From Muricea muricata (lineage: Eukaryota; Cnidaria; Anthozoa; Malacalcyonacea; Plexauridae), in NCBI GenBank assembly GCA_963855995.1, contig OY979718.1, positions 35,355,059 to 35,419,058 of the forward strand: a stretch of DNA of 64,000 nt. Reading direction: 5' to 3'. Shown piece by piece: positions 32,101 through 43,477 of this stretch (its first letter is position 1; every line of letters begins with the position of its first letter). The translations under genes were made by a program, and so were the position numbers. The notes under the pieces are model-generated. The model was not told the DNA's origin and made no database searches. It was given only the letters and a program-made list of their open reading frames with translations.

Positions 32101-35100
32101 GATAATTATGCGTATTTCGGCGCAAACAAAATAAATCTCGTATCTGTCAAGGTCAAATTTTGAACTGTCGTATTTGTCATGCCCATACGATGCCCGCGTA
32201 TTTGGTGTAAGAAATTTGTCTTTGAGGTTTTTGTCTGTTTTGATTTGTATTTGCATCGCCGATTTTTCTTGGGGAATGAATAATGAAAGAATTATTGAAT
32301 TCGGCTCCTGCAGGATATCAGAATTATTCAGACCTCGGTCTGCGTTACCGCTGACCTCGGTCTGAATAATTCTGAGTATGCTGCTCGGCCTCGTCCAATA
32401 ATTCTCAATTTTCTTGTATAAACTTTATTCACTATAAATTTATTTCGTATGGTGATCCCCTTTTTCATTTATCGGGTGATTACCGCGTCTGATGTAAATT
32501 CCTAGAAAACTTCAAGTATAGAATGCAGGAAAGCTATTACACTGGAAATAGATTATTGTTTTTAAGTGTTGAGTTTATAGCTAATTAATGAGCGTTTCTA
32601 TACCTGTATTGCGATATTCATTCGTTTCTTGTGATCGAAGAATTTATTTTAGGACATAGATTCTCATGATTTTCTCATGCAAGCATGAATTACAACTTCT
32701 TACTGATCTATAATGCAGCCCACACGAATTGAGTCTATTCCACTTAATTAAGTTATTTACGTTTGAGTCTCTTTCAGTTTCCATGCATATTTACTAGCGT
32801 ATTTAGTTCAGTGTTGTTTTTGTCGCTTGGATTATTATCTTTATTAGGATCAATTAGACCCTGTTTACACTGGAGCAAAAGTTTCCGGATTCGTAAAAAT
32901 ATCCGGATTCCTTGTCTTTCAGGTCTACGGCGTTTACACTGCACAGCCTCATACAATAATTGTCATACAATAATACATAAAAAAGGAACCGTGATTCTAC
33001 CAATCTTATTTTGTGGTTTTTTGAACGATTTTGACAGTTGTAATCAATGGCCAATTGGCAATACATTTGAAAACCATACGAGGGAGCAAGTTCACTCAAA
33101 TTGTTTTACGGAAAGAGTTCGCAAGAGAAGTTTTGTCGGATTCAAACTTTCTCGGATACAAAGATCCTACAAACTTTACCGGATTCGAAAGTTCCGGATT
33201 CATAATCTATCCGTGATATTTTTGTATGGGATTCATGTTCTGTAGTGTAAACGGTAAAACGACTCCGATGTCAAAACATTCCGGATTAGCGACGAATCCG
33301 AAATCATTTGCCCTGGTGTAAACGAACACGTACACACACAATATATATACATTTAAAATAAAGACCCTAAACGGGTAACGGGACTTGAAGAACCATGCAA
33401 GTTACCCATCCCAATTAAGTTTGACTAAAGGTACTTTGAATAACATCACGCACTGTTACATTACTCCACGCACAGATGGTACACTACAGTTTACGCCCTA
33501 TGACACGAACAGTCACGAAACAACGACCACGTACGCGACAAGTTAACATCATAAGAAACATTTAAAAGAGTTTAACGAAAATTTTAAAGGAGTTTGGACT
33601 GCACACAGTGTTGAAACAGACATCTTTACATACAATGTTCCACACTTTGACGACACGATTATAGACGAAGATTGAAAAGTATTTGTGTTACATATTTGAC
33701 TTTGTAAAATGTACTTGTTACTCAGTCGAGTTCGGCGCAGTTACTGACATCGACATTTACATAACGAAACAAAGCCTTGTACGGGATTCTTGTCCAGATC
33801 ATTTCCAGTTCTGTGTGACTTGACTTTCGATTTGATAGTTGTCTAGGAGTGGGTATTTTCCTTTCTCGTCACAATTACATGCTGCAGTGGGTGGTTGACT
33901 GTGTTAGAACGCTTTCTTAAACTAGGGTTTATTGCGGGATAAAACAATTTTTTGCCATGTCTGGAATGTAGCTGTATTTTGACTTAAAGTTGCTTCTGTT
34001 TATGATCGTGTGTATTGCGGGCTTGCCACAGCATTACCTGGATTCCCTTTTAAATGATAAACATCACTTCAAATATGAATTTCTATGTCTTCCAGCAGCC
34101 CATCAGCGAGCTCAAAACTCGTATTGCCGTGGAGCCCATTGAGGATATGAGATTTTTGAGAGATACGAGAGTTTTCAGAGCCAATCAGCGAGTTTGAGAC
34201 TCGTATGCATGCATGTGTAGCGCATCGGTGATGGGAATTTGATCTGCTCTGTTTCAACCAATTTCAGGGGCCAGTTGTTCAAAAGCCGGTTTGCTTAACC
34301 CTGGGTTAACGTACAATTTCTTTCGAAACTTTTCGCCAGCTTGTTCATAATCTTGAAAATGTTTGTTAAGAAATCATATCTGGATCAATGGTAGTTTTGC
34401 TTCCTATAGTTTGGAAAGGAATGGAGGTGTAGAAATAAAGAAACTAAAAAAGTGGTTTGAACTTTAACGCAGGGTTAGTGCTAACCCAGCTTTGAACAAC
34501 TGGCCCCAGAATTGCATTTCTCCAAAAGTAAAACCCAGGTGCACCAATCCTTAAATATTGCACCAAAATATTCTTTAATTATTTAATAAAACCCAAAGCA
34601 GCAGATCAAATACATAAGTTTAATTCCATGCTTCTCTCTTCATTAATTCAACTATATCACACAACTATGTGGCATACGTACTCCCTAATCATACAATTGC
34701 AGTAATACTGATGTATTAAAATTTAGATACATTTATAAGTAGCTAGTACAGTAAGAATATTGGCGTTTGAAGGTAATAAGCCTATCCATGGAGAAAATTA
34801 TAAGAGTGTATTAGACAAATCATATACATGGATTGCTTGACAATTACTGCATGACCATATGTGGCCATTTTTCAATTCCCTGCAATATAGAAGTAAGAAA
34901 CATGTCAAAACATGTTGTGCTTCATGACAAATATTATGTCATTAATAGCACGTTCGATGAAATTTTATAGCATATTTCTTATAACAACTGTCATTAAAGT
35001 TTTCTATAAGATATATTGATATAGGTGGTTTTTAATACATCGATTTTGCTTATAAATACAGCAAGTGTACAATCATGTGATCTGTTGTCAGGTGACATAT

Positions 35101-38100
35101 AAATATGCAAGGCCTAATGATAGGTCAGCCTAATGTAAAACATATAAATAAATGTACAATGGAATGGCTAAAAATTTTTATGAATCATGATAAATGTAAC
35201 TTATAACAGTATTACGAAAGTAACACGAAAATATATTGGTCGTGCGAAGATAATGTGCTTAGGGCATGAATCGAGTGTGTTAGGTATTTGTATACTTATT
35301 CTAGTAATACCGTCTCCATCAACTAAGCCTCGGTTTTTCTGAACAATTTGTATTGTGTTGTATTATGTCAGTTAATGGGGTGGCGTGAATTGAAAAACGG
35401 TCTAAAGCTTGTAGTAGGTCTTCCAAAAATTCCTGCAGTACACGTTCGCTGTCATGGTGAAAAGTGTCGCTGCCTACAACGGAAGGTCGACCAGTGTTTA
35501 TTCACTGAATTGTTTGCTTCTTTGAAAAATCTTAGAAATTCTGCAGTGTTTGACAGGTTGTCTATCGTATTCCTATATGTCACACCAGAAGGTAAACATA
35601 GACGATTAAACTGTCGCATATGCCGTTTCACCGCCCTTCTTCCAGTTAGACTGTGTCGATATTGTCGATTGTCAACAGTTGTGTTTAGTATAAAACGTCA
35701 AGACATGTTTCAATAACGTAGTACATTGTACAATGACATGCAGCGCCTTTTTAAGAGATGGGCATCAGAATCCCCTTAAATATATAAGCATTGCAACCGA
35801 AAATATACCAGCATGCTTTCTGCACCAATGACGTTTTTACAGTGCATTCTTTAATAACATTAAACAGGGGGATTTCCACCCTGCCCCAGTGATTAGAAGT
35901 GTACCACGTGGGAGCTTAAGCTGCACCACGGCAACGCGATGTCTACCGTTAAAGCAAACCGATGCAAGTAATTTATGGAAGATAAGTCTTGTCGTTTGTT
36001 ATCGGTGATATAAGCTGGATACCGTTTAAGATGATAAAATCCGTTGTTTTCTTCGTTGTTTTCTTTGGATTGGTACTCTTTGATTATTCGTAGTATTTCT
36101 TTAATAATTGTATTGCTATAAGCGTCGTCGCCGTCCTGTAGCTTAAAATCATTATGTCACTGGAGGGAGGGGTGGGGACCCACCCGCTTGTTTTATGTTC
36201 TAAAAGTATTGTAAAAACGTTCTTGTAGGCCCTAACATGATTATAAATTTTCAGTCGCTTTGCTTCTACGTTTTAGGGGGGGGGGGATGCCTGTCAAGCC
36301 AATCTCAAAAAAGGCCCTGGTGACATGCACCGTTTCCTACTGTTTAATTTACATGTTGAATTTTGCCGTATATTTTTGCAGGCCTTGGATAAGTTAATTG
36401 AAAAACACAACCAGTTACAAGATGCAGCCCAAAAAGGTATACTTTACGTACAAAATTGACATAATGTCCATTATCTTGTGATGTGGGTCCTAGAATCATT
36501 GGTGTTTGTTTGGTAGCCGAAATGAATGGCTTATAGAATTGGTATTTATCTACAAAAAGTTTTTTATGGTATAGCTTTTATTCCACCTCCTCCAACATGA
36601 TGCTTTCCTACATCACTGATTTACATTAGAATGACCAAAAATATGGGACAAATTGATTTAGAACGATCATGCTAGAACTCTCACGTGACCTGGGTCCTGA
36701 CCAGAGTGGTTAGTTTGTAGGTTGGGTTGTTAAGCATTATTAATGGCTTTTGAAATTGGAAGTACATATGTGCATGTGTATTTAAGCATTCAAACTATTT
36801 AGTCACCGCAATATGCCAAAAAATAACTGCAGTAATATTTAGGCTTCCTTTCTCCATAAAATCCTGTACTGTATTCGATAATATTTAACAGGTATTTATC
36901 CACAATACGCTCTTCATGGTAGCTTTTATTCCACTCGTTCCAACTTAATAACATTTTCCTGCGTCACTGGTTTCACATTAGAATGACAAAAAGATGTACA
37001 GTAGATCGATCTAGAATGATCATGCTAACATTCATCAAATTTTGCATTAAATCGCATGAAGCACAAGATCAACAGTGTAGACATTTAGAAATCACGAAAG
37101 CAAAAGAAGAATTGGCTAAGAAAAATCAAGAAATCTTACAACATCATTCATTACTGAACGAGACAGAGCAATTGTTGGTATGTTGAGCACCTGATTTTAA
37201 ACGCACAGTTCAGTCTGTTTGAGGTTACTACGACTCTGTGTAAGGTGTATTACAACTCTATTAATTGAGGAAAGTCAAATAAGCATCATTAAAGGTCCGT
37301 GGTCTCGATGCTTTTCCTGAATAATGCTAAAAACACCCAGTTTACAGATCATCTATTGTGCATTGATTTTTCTACTTAGATTTTTTTATTTAAATCGTTG
37401 CAATACACCTTAAAATTCATCATTCAAAAAGATAAAGTTTCTTTCACAGTATAGATACTTAGCTCGTGCAGTAGAAAAGCCTAATGATATCACATTTTGT
37501 TGTATACCAAACTTCAATATTTCTGATTGGATTGATTGATCTTTCTTATTATAAAGATCAATGCCCAACATAATGCTTTGAGTAAAGCCATAAAAACAAG
37601 ATTTAAAATAGAAATTATTTATTGTGACGTTTCGTCTTAACTTAAGACATCTTCAGACAAGTGGATAATATTACATACAAAATTAAATATATATCTATGC
37701 TAATAGTGTTGTTATATTTACAAGGTGTAAAATTACAAGGGTTAATTAAGGATATAGACGTGTGAAGGTGGATAGGACATTACAAACACACACAACATAA
37801 ACGACAAATTAGAAGAGGTTAAGAGGAATAGAGCTGCCTTGAACGTTTAGGTTAGGTTTGTATTTATTAATGAGAAGACTCTCGTGTATCATTAATTCGT
37901 ATGAGTCTGAGGAGGAAGAAAGAATTTGAAAGTCGTCAAAGCTAGCAGGGTGCCCAGAGGCGTTAATATGGGACAGAATACTAGACATAGCTGGGCTGGT
38001 TGAATGTTTTCCCGTGATTGGAGAGATACCCAGATGTTCAGATATCCTAGTGTGTAGATGGCGCGTGGTTTGACCCACATACGACGCGGAACAGCATCGA

Positions 38101-41100
38101 CACTTGAATAAGTATACCACACTGGATCTCAAGTATTTGGGAACTTTATCCTTGAAGGGAAAAAAGGAAGAGATTCGTCTGGAAGAACGAAAAACGAGTC
38201 TAATGTCAAGATGAGGAAAAGCAGCGTTGCAGAGTCGGTTGATTTGAGTGCGTATCTGTAGAGAATGTATCCCTGTGAATGGGAGGCAAAAATAGATTAT
38301 TTTCTTAGAGGCGGTCAGAACAGGTGGTCTAGGGTCAAAGGTGTGGTCGAGGAAGCGGCGAACAATGCGGTCGAACATGTGAGAGGGAAAACCATTCGAG
38401 TTAAATAACTTTCTGACGACTTCAAGCTGTGTATGAAAATTTTCATAGCTAGAACAAAGGTTGAAAATGCGATGAATCAAACAAGAAACTAAGTTCTGTT
38501 CGTAGGCAAGAGGAATTAAACTGTTAAAGTTGGTGAATAAACCAGTAAACGTAGGTTTGCGGTAAAAGTGGTACGTGGTCTGAGGAGCGGAAAAGAAGGA
38601 AGCAATCATCAACATAGCGTCTGATTCCTTTTCTTTTGTCCAGGAACTCCTAAACAGTGACATTGACTCCAGAAACGTTTTCATGGCTAGCTTTGACGTT
38701 GTTTCCCTGTTCACCAATATTCATGTGAATGAAACTATTGAAATAATTTCTAATGCTTTATTCTCTGATCACCAATTCTTCCACGGTTTTAATCGCTCTG
38801 AGTTCGAAAAAATTTTGTCCCTGTCCGTCAAAAATTGCCACTTCATTTTTAATGGCCGCCTATACCAACAAGTTGACGGTGTGGCAATGGGCAGTCCCTT
38901 AGGTCCTCTTTTCGCCAATATTTTCATGTCCTTCCATGAACAAAAATGGTTAAACAACTGCCCTTCTTCCTTGAAACCTCTACTCTACAGACGCTATGTT
39001 GATGATTGCTTCCTTCTTTTCCGCTCCTCAGACCACGTACCACTTTTTTTTGACTACCTTAACCAACAACACGCCAATATAGCCTTTACCACTGAGATCG
39101 AACGCGATGGAAAACTACCGTTTCTCGACATTGACATATGTCGTTCCGACAGAAAGTTCGCTACATCTGTTTACCGCAAACCTACGTTTACTGGTTTATT
39201 CACCAACTTTAACAGTTTTATTCCTCTTGCCTACAAACAGAACTTAGTTTCTTGTTTGATTCATCGCATTTTCAACCTTTGCTCTAGCTATGAAAATTTT
39301 CATACACAGCTTGAAGTCGTCAGAAAGTTATTTAACTCGAATGGTTTTCCCTCTCACATGTTCGACCGCATTGTTCGCCGCTTCCTCGACCACACCTTTG
39401 ACCCTAGACCACCTGTTCTGACTGCCTCTAAGAAAATAATCTATTTTTGCCTCCCATTCACAGGGATACATTCTCTACAGATACGCACTCAAATCAACCG
39501 ACTCTGCAACGCTGCTTCTCCTCATCTTGACATTAGACTCGTTTTTCGTTCTTCCAGACGAATCTCTTCCTTTTTTCCCTTCAAGGATAAAGTTCCCAAA
39601 TACTTGAGATCCAGTGTGGTATACTTATTCAAGTGTCGATGCTGTTCCGCGTCGTATGTGGGTCAAACCACGCGCCATCTACACACTAGGATATCTGAAC
39701 ATCTGGGTATCTCTCCAATCACGGAAAAACATTCAACCAACCCAGCTATGTCTAGTATTCTGTCCCATATTAACGCCTCTGGGCACCCTGCTAGCTTTGA
39801 CGACTTTCAAATTCTTTCTTCCTCCTCAGACTCATACGAATTAATGATACACGAGAGTCTTCTCATTAATAAATACAAACCTAACCTAAACGTTCAAGGC
39901 AGCTCTATTCCTCTTAACCTCTTCTAATTTGTCGTTTATGTTGTGTGTGTTTGTAATGTCCTATCCACCTTCACACGTCTATATCCTTAATTAACCCTTG
40001 TAATTTTACACCTTGTAAATATAACAACACTATTAGCATAGATATATATTTAATTTTGTATGTAATATTATCCACTTGTCTGAAGATGTCTTAAGTTAAG
40101 ACGAAACGTCACAATAAATAATTTCTATTTTAAATCTTGTCTTTATGGCTTTACTCAAAGCATAATGTTGGGCATTGATCTTTATAATAAGAATACGTTT
40201 TCCGTCTGGCACGTCTCTGGCTACAGTATTGATTGATCTTTGTATAACGCTAAAATTATGTTAATACGATGTGTAATTGGCATTTTGGATACACGAAGCT
40301 CGAAAAAATATCCAAAGCAACCGGAAACATTGGAGCATTCCAATCACTGATCCTATGCAAACAGTCCTAAAAAGAGTCCAGCACGCATACTTAAAAAATG
40401 TAGTCAGCTATAACAACACGTTCTGTTGCTAGTTGTATAAGAAAACCGAGTTTTGTAAATGTCAAATGTAAATTTCAGAGATCTAAAAATGTAAAATTCA
40501 ATGCCAAATTCGACGTTTACGCAACAGCTTGATCTTGGTCACCATTGAGACTCAAATAGCTCAGTGATTAGAACATACATGGATGGCCGAAGTTTTTCTC
40601 CTTTACTTGTGGTGATGTCCGTCAAATTTCAATTCTTAATGTATTGTAATAATGATCAAGGTAATAATTTGCGACGTTGATAATTTTTAGTCAAATGCCC
40701 TGTTTCAAGCAAGGAAGAAATACTCTGCAATAGAAACAGCCACGAAAAGTAAGCCAAACTTGTGATGATGAAGTGTAAATAGTTGATGATTCCTATTATT
40801 TAGCAATCGACCTTCTTTACTTTCTAGATAAAATAACCAGTGAAGATTTGATTAAGTATGCTCACAGGATCAGCAGTAGCTGTGCTGTTGAAGCGCCGCC
40901 AAACTGGATGCCAGGTGCGTCTATTCAAAATACTACGTTACACGTACTGAGTGGTCGTGCATCAAAAAATGGTGAAAAACAAGTCGTTGACATCATGCAC
41001 TTTTCAATGCAATCATAATGATCAATTTGTATAAGCGTAGGTGATCCACGACGTCCATACCCACTGGATATTGAAATGCGCTCTGGATTGTTGGGGAAAA

Positions 41101-42082
41101 TGCAAGATCGACATGTAACTGGAAGGCTGCTCTTAGAACAGGACAATGTCACGAATGCAGCATTTTCAGAACACGAGAGAACATCACCTTCACTTACTCA
41201 AAATGGACACCACACTCAAGCTGTTCCAGGTAAATCAATTGGTCAACGAATCTTTTTCTTTTAATCAGCATCGGAATCACAGACCGTAGTTCGGATTCCT
41301 GCCGCATGCAAGTTTTTTTCTTTCACTTCAACAGTATATCTTCCAAGCGCATGATGGTGGTGCACTTGTATTCGTGCCAAGTGCGCCTATATGAAGTGAA
41401 TATTTGTGCAATGTTATTTAGACTCGGGTGCACCAACTTGGCGTTCGGCGTTGAATTCTGCTCAAAATGAGGTGCGTATAACGAGGTCCTGACTATGGTA
41501 CCATTTGCAATTTGTGTTTTTTGCATTCTCATAACCACTACGCGTAAATTCAATTCGAATTTACAGAATAACAAGACAGCTAGTATCTTCTAGAACACTG
41601 TATAGAACACCTTCATGTAGTAATATGTTTTACATGTACTGATTGAATATATTTATATTGTTAAAATGCATATGATATGTCAATCCAACATACTAATCGT
41701 TAATCTCTAATTTTGCATCTTTCCAACTTATTTTTTGATCGAAATTCTGATTTATATTTATTCATGAGCATGTCAAACCAGATGTTATATTTGCAAAGAT
41801 GTATAGAAGCTCAAAACGTACACAAAATGTTTGTTTGCATTGCTGGCATTACAGCATCTTTAAATACATGTTTAACAGCCTGTACTAGTTAAAAAGGTAC
41901 AGTATAATTTTAGGTAACTATACCTCTACGTTATTCTTACACAGGCAAGCTCTGCAGCCCAATCGGGCTTTCTCGATTCCGATATACATATTGATATTTC
42001 TAATGGAATGATCGGGAACACACATGATGAACTGGAACAAATGAGCACATCGTCGTCGTCCACATCCAGTGACAGTCCCTAG
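26180..42082 (+). CDS. MED4: MED4, Mediator complex subunit 4 (8 exons)
   Basis: Plus-strand exons: 26180-26268, 27563-27641, 36382-36436, 37062-37177, 40691-40748, 40828-40914, 41041-41229 and 41958-42082. The total is 798 bp (265 aa plus stop), close to the human protein (about 270 aa). All phases match; the exon 4 acceptor (37062 or 37068) is the least certain. The N-terminal half is helical and coiled-coil-like ([54 protein letters not shown]). The family signature follows: [37 protein letters not shown], and a serine-rich acidic C-terminus ending [20 protein letters not shown]4 is a middle-module subunit that helps couple activators to RNA polymerase II. Exon 8 uses the second AG (41956-41957), because the first AG at 41943 breaks the frame. 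Introns 2 and 4 are packed with repeats; intron 2 hosts a lectin gene. Confidence 0.94.
28668..29501. repeat. Dispersed repeat, copy A (about 830 bp)
   Basis: Nearly the same sequence recurs in direct orientation at 32361-33211. It starts at CTGAATAATTCTGAGTAT and contains a MITE-like segment from about 29167 (GTTTACACTGG, TTTCCGGATTCG). Copy A lacks the right end of that segment. The two copies bracket the lectin gene. Confidence 0.8.
29539..30167. repeat. Two copies of an AT-rich element with ATCGATAT words
   Basis: A segment of about 190 bp at 29539-29727 is repeated at 29978-30167 in the same orientation. Between them the terminal sequences CAACAGCCTA and CTAGGCTGTTG abut at 29960/29961, showing one element's right end against another's left end. 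The ends are rich in TATCGATA. The left copy lacks its left end and the right copy lacks its right end. Confidence 0.65.
30175..30243. repeat. 21-bp tandem repeat, three copies
   Basis: The unit TTTCAGAGTCAAAACAAATAG repeats about 3.3 times upstream of the lectin gene, with one T/C difference in the first copy. Confidence 0.8.
30713..31174 (+). CDS. MytiLec-like beta-trefoil galactose/GalNAc lectin
   Basis: An intronless 153-aa ORF, close in length to the mussel lectin MytiLec-1 (149 aa). Three internal repeats each carry the family motif: HPDGG (19-23), HPSGG (71-75) and HPCGG (115-119). Each is followed by a P-x-(D/N)-N/D-T-x(2)-V-(V/L)-H-S segment (TKLVVHS, TRLVLHS, TECVLHS). The family binds alpha-galactose or GalNAc on glycans with a histidine/aspartate set per repeat. 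Only repeat 2 keeps the full H-x-D-x-H pattern (HSDHH); repeats 1 (HSAKD) and 3 (HSAVH) lack the aspartate, so I infer one strong site. There is no signal peptide or membrane segment, as in MytiLec. It lies on the same strand as MED4, within its intron 2. A role in self/non-self or microbial recognition is inference. Confidence 0.88.
   Translation: MAQGNVGYIFHRSSGKLVHPDGGSCYPGDNTKLVVHSAKDSPQRLQFRFLPQEGYDNFGYIQHVASGKIVHPSGGSMFPSNDTRLVLHSDHHAGCLFVFDQGNERIVHRNGKFWHPCGGSPLPADNTECVLHSAVHDAAKFYFGDLNGTKISP
31515..31520 (+). terminator. Likely lectin polyadenylation signal
   Basis: AATAAA on the plus strand 341 bp after the lectin stop codon, followed by a T/G-containing stretch. It supports the lectin being a separate transcription unit inside MED4 intron 2. 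Confidence 0.5.
32326..33326. repeat. Dispersed repeat copy B with embedded MITE
   Basis: The segment 32361-33211 matches copy A (28668-29501). A TIR-bounded element runs from GTTTACACTGGAGCAAA (32862) to its inverted match TTTGCCCTGGTGTAAAC (to about 33323), and is more complete here than in copy A. At 32321-32376 a hairpin (CAGAATTATTCAGACC and its inverse) marks the left border of the repeat. Confidence 0.7.
34267..34507. mobile_element. 241-bp MITE, GGGGCCAGTTGTTCAAA ends
   Basis: The left end GGGGCCAGTTGTTCAAA is matched inverted at the right end, with inner inverted blocks around GGGTTAGTGCTAACCC-like words. It has no ORF and lies in MED4 intron 2. The target duplication is not clear. 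Confidence 0.75.
34508..36381. other. MED4 intron 2, distal part; nothing recognised
   Basis: AT-rich intronic sequence. A 122-codon plus-strand ORF at 35348-35716 is open but resembles no family I know and has no splice support, so I treat it as chance. A G run lies near 36276. Confidence 0.4.
37622..37660 (-). ncRNA. Hammerhead ribozyme motif, left Penelope copy
   Basis: Mirror image of the motif at 40076-40114 and identical in its core: TTGT stem, CTGAAGA, a GTCTT/AAGAC stem, GAAAC, GTC, ACAA. See that entry for the pairing. Confidence 0.72.
37809..38717 (-). pseudogene. Penelope-like RT/GIY-YIG ORF, truncated copy
   Basis: This 302-codon frame shares its C-terminal part with the 414-aa ORF of the right arm, including [15 protein letters not shown] and the GIY-YIG-type [20 protein letters not shown]. 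An internal deletion removes RT palm sequence after YHF, and the first roughly 33 codons (near 38627-38717) are antisense to the right-arm copy, not native. It is non-functional as an RT. Confidence 0.85.
38683..39927 (+). CDS. Penelope-like reverse transcriptase with GIY-YIG endonuclease (5'-truncated)
   Basis: A 414-codon ORF. RT motifs: [17 protein letters not shown] (residues 1-17), the [17 protein letters not shown] motif (about 68-84), and [11 protein letters not shown] (about 103-113) with an intact YVDD. A connector follows (YRKPTFTGL), and then a C-terminal endonuclease-like domain with [23 protein letters not shown] (from about residue 315) and a conserved glutamate in [15 protein letters not shown] plus C-terminal GIY-YIG defines Penelope-like elements. 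The ORF upstream of the methionine stays open only to about 38633, where the inverted copy begins, so the N-terminal half is missing. Family members reverse-transcribe their own RNA at nicked DNA ends. Confidence 0.92.
   Translation: MASFDVVSLFTNIHVNETIEIISNALFSDHQFFHGFNRSEFEKILSLSVKNCHFIFNGRLYQQVDGVAMGSPLGPLFANIFMSFHEQKWLNNCPSSLKPLLYRRYVDDCFLLFRSSDHVPLFFDYLNQQHANIAFTTEIERDGKLPFLDIDICRSDRKFATSVYRKPTFTGLFTNFNSFIPLAYKQNLVSCLIHRIFNLCSSYENFHTQLEVVRKLFNSNGFPSHMFDRIVRRFLDHTFDPRPPVLTASKKIIYFCLPFTGIHSLQIRTQINRLCNAASPHLDIRLVFRSSRRISSFFPFKDKVPKYLRSSVVYLFKCRCCSASYVGQTTRHLHTRISEHLGISPITEKHSTNPAMSSILSHINASGHPASFDDFQILSSSSDSYELMIHESLLINKYKPNLNVQGSSIPLNLF
40076..40114 (+). ncRNA. Hammerhead ribozyme motif, right Penelope copy
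   Basis: Read 5' to 3': TTGT (stem I), CTGAAGA (the CUGANGA core), T, a GTCTT-loop-AAGAC stem II, GAAA, a minimal stem III (AC/GT), GTC at the cleavage site, ACAA closing stem I. There is one extra nucleotide after the CUGANGA box, a variation known in some natural hammerheads. Penelope-like elements are known to carry such short-stem-III hammerheads in their terminal repeats. It lies 150 bp after the RT stop. Confidence 0.75.
40553..40640 (+). repeat. Possible tRNA-derived SINE remnant
   Basis: TAGCTCAGTGATTAGAAC resembles the A box of a tRNA-type RNA polymerase III promoter. The expected B box about 35-45 bases later is degenerate, and no full tRNA fold is present, so this is at best an eroded SINE. 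Confidence 0.25.
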
Positions 42083-43477
42083 TAACGTGAGTTTTGACAA
42101 CCATGATGGTTTTCACACCAGGCATTTATTTGGATCTCCAGAACAAGGCAACAGTTACTCAGCAACTATTGTCTCGCATAAGTCTGAAAGCAAAATCGCG
42201 TGGGAAAATTTGAGAACAAATTACCTGCACGTGTATTGCTGATGATCCAACGTTGTCTTTTCTGGACTGATATATGCAGGTGTCTTGTTGTTTTTTCCAC
42301 AGCGTTTCGTAAAGCGTGCGCGGGATGGCAAAATGGATACACGATTGCAAAAGCCATGGAGACATATCAGCAATATGACGCCTTGGTTCACCGCATATAC
42401 ATGGCGACGAGATAAATTTCACTTTCAATGGCAAGGCTTGGTATAGTTTACGAAATGAAATTTTCTGTCGATCAGAATGCATGGTACGCGAATAAACACG
42501 GCAGCCATTTTGTTTCCCGAGAAATCTCGTAAATCGAAGGTGGTTGAAGTAATCCAAAAAAACGATGTTACGCTGAAACGCTGTGTGTTTGGAGAAACAC
42601 AGCAGATAAGATGCTTGAAAACATGAACAAGTAGACGCATTGCATTTAAGTAACACACACAATAATCGACAATCTGCTTTATATTTGCAGCTGAAACAAT
42701 TGGAGAGAATGCTTTAAGCGTTGTATTTTCATGATCATCTGATTGCAATAACGAATATAAATTTACCATTTAGTTTGTTGAGCCCGTATGTTCAAAATCG
42801 CAGTGTTTCAAGCTGACAATTAGAGCACATGTGAGTAAAAATTGGTAGAAAGAATTTCTTTATTGCGGAGAAAAAAATAAACACATTTCTGCCTTCGTGG
42901 TGCGTTATAGATTTTTTCATTCTGATATACGTAACGTGAAAGTAAAGCCAAAGGATCAAGCTGCTAAAGCATTCGGCATGTGGTGAAAAAAAACCACATC
43001 AACTACCGGAATACTGGAACACCAGTGGGCAGTGGAACAATGGTTGTTGTATGGTTAAATTATGAATATTATAGAATTTAAATCGCCTATAAAACGAAAT
43101 TTTGTCCAACTATTTATTGATTGCATTGTAAAGATCGCTTAGAATTACAGTGTAACTTCCTTTGTGGAATTGGTGTGAATTTTGAAAAGTTTCTTTTTGA
43201 AACGTTTGATAATCAAACATCATTCAAAATTCATCGGTAATATGCAACATAATCGATATATTCCACACAAAAGTGCTAACACCAAGCAATTAATCGTAGT
43301 TTACAGAGGCCCAACAGTTTTAGTTGTTCCAAAATTAGCAATCTCAAAGATACTCATTATGCACAGTGATCATAAGTTGGGCAGTTTACATATCGAATAA
43401 ATAGAGATTACTGCATGGTTGGCGAGTGCATGCGTACGATTTTATGCACGAGTTGTGAAATATTCTATTTCAAAAAC
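42083..43477. other. MED4 3' region and gene-free spacer
   Basis: It begins with the MED4 3' untranslated region; a candidate AATAAA lies near 42886. Overlapping ORFs on both strands at 42159-42769 are open but match nothing I know and have no splice support. Confidence 0.35.

Larger units (their letters stand above)
37545..40227. mobile_element. Inverted pair of Penelope-like elements
   Basis: An insertion in MED4 intron 4 flanked by a 14-bp direct repeat, ATTGATTGATCTTT, at 37531-37544 and 40228-40241 (the left copy's last bases overlap the arm). The left arm (37543-38627) is a minus-strand, 5'-truncated copy; the right arm (about 38630-40193) is a plus-strand, longer copy. They meet head-to-head near 38628. 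The left copy also lacks about 125 bp, equivalent to 39048-39172. About 34 extra bases follow the right arm before the target repeat, like the short end extension described for Penelope-like insertions. Each arm ends with a hammerhead ribozyme motif. Confidence 0.88.

Noticed and set aside
35348..35716. A 122-codon plus-strand ORF in MED4 intron 2
   Set aside because: No family resemblance, cysteine/arginine-rich odd composition, no splice sites that would join it to MED4 in phase.
40553..40640. Functional tRNA gene
   Set aside because: Only an A-box-like word is present; no cloverleaf or B box can be drawn.
41943..41957. First AG (41943-41944) as acceptor of MED4 exon 8
   Set aside because: It gives a premature stop after 15 codons; the AG at 41956-41957 keeps phase and yields the serine-rich MED4 C-terminus.
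42159..42769. Overlapping ORFs of 167 and 114 codons on the minus strand
   Set aside because: They overlap each other in different frames just beyond the MED4 stop codon; they look like chance openness and match no family.
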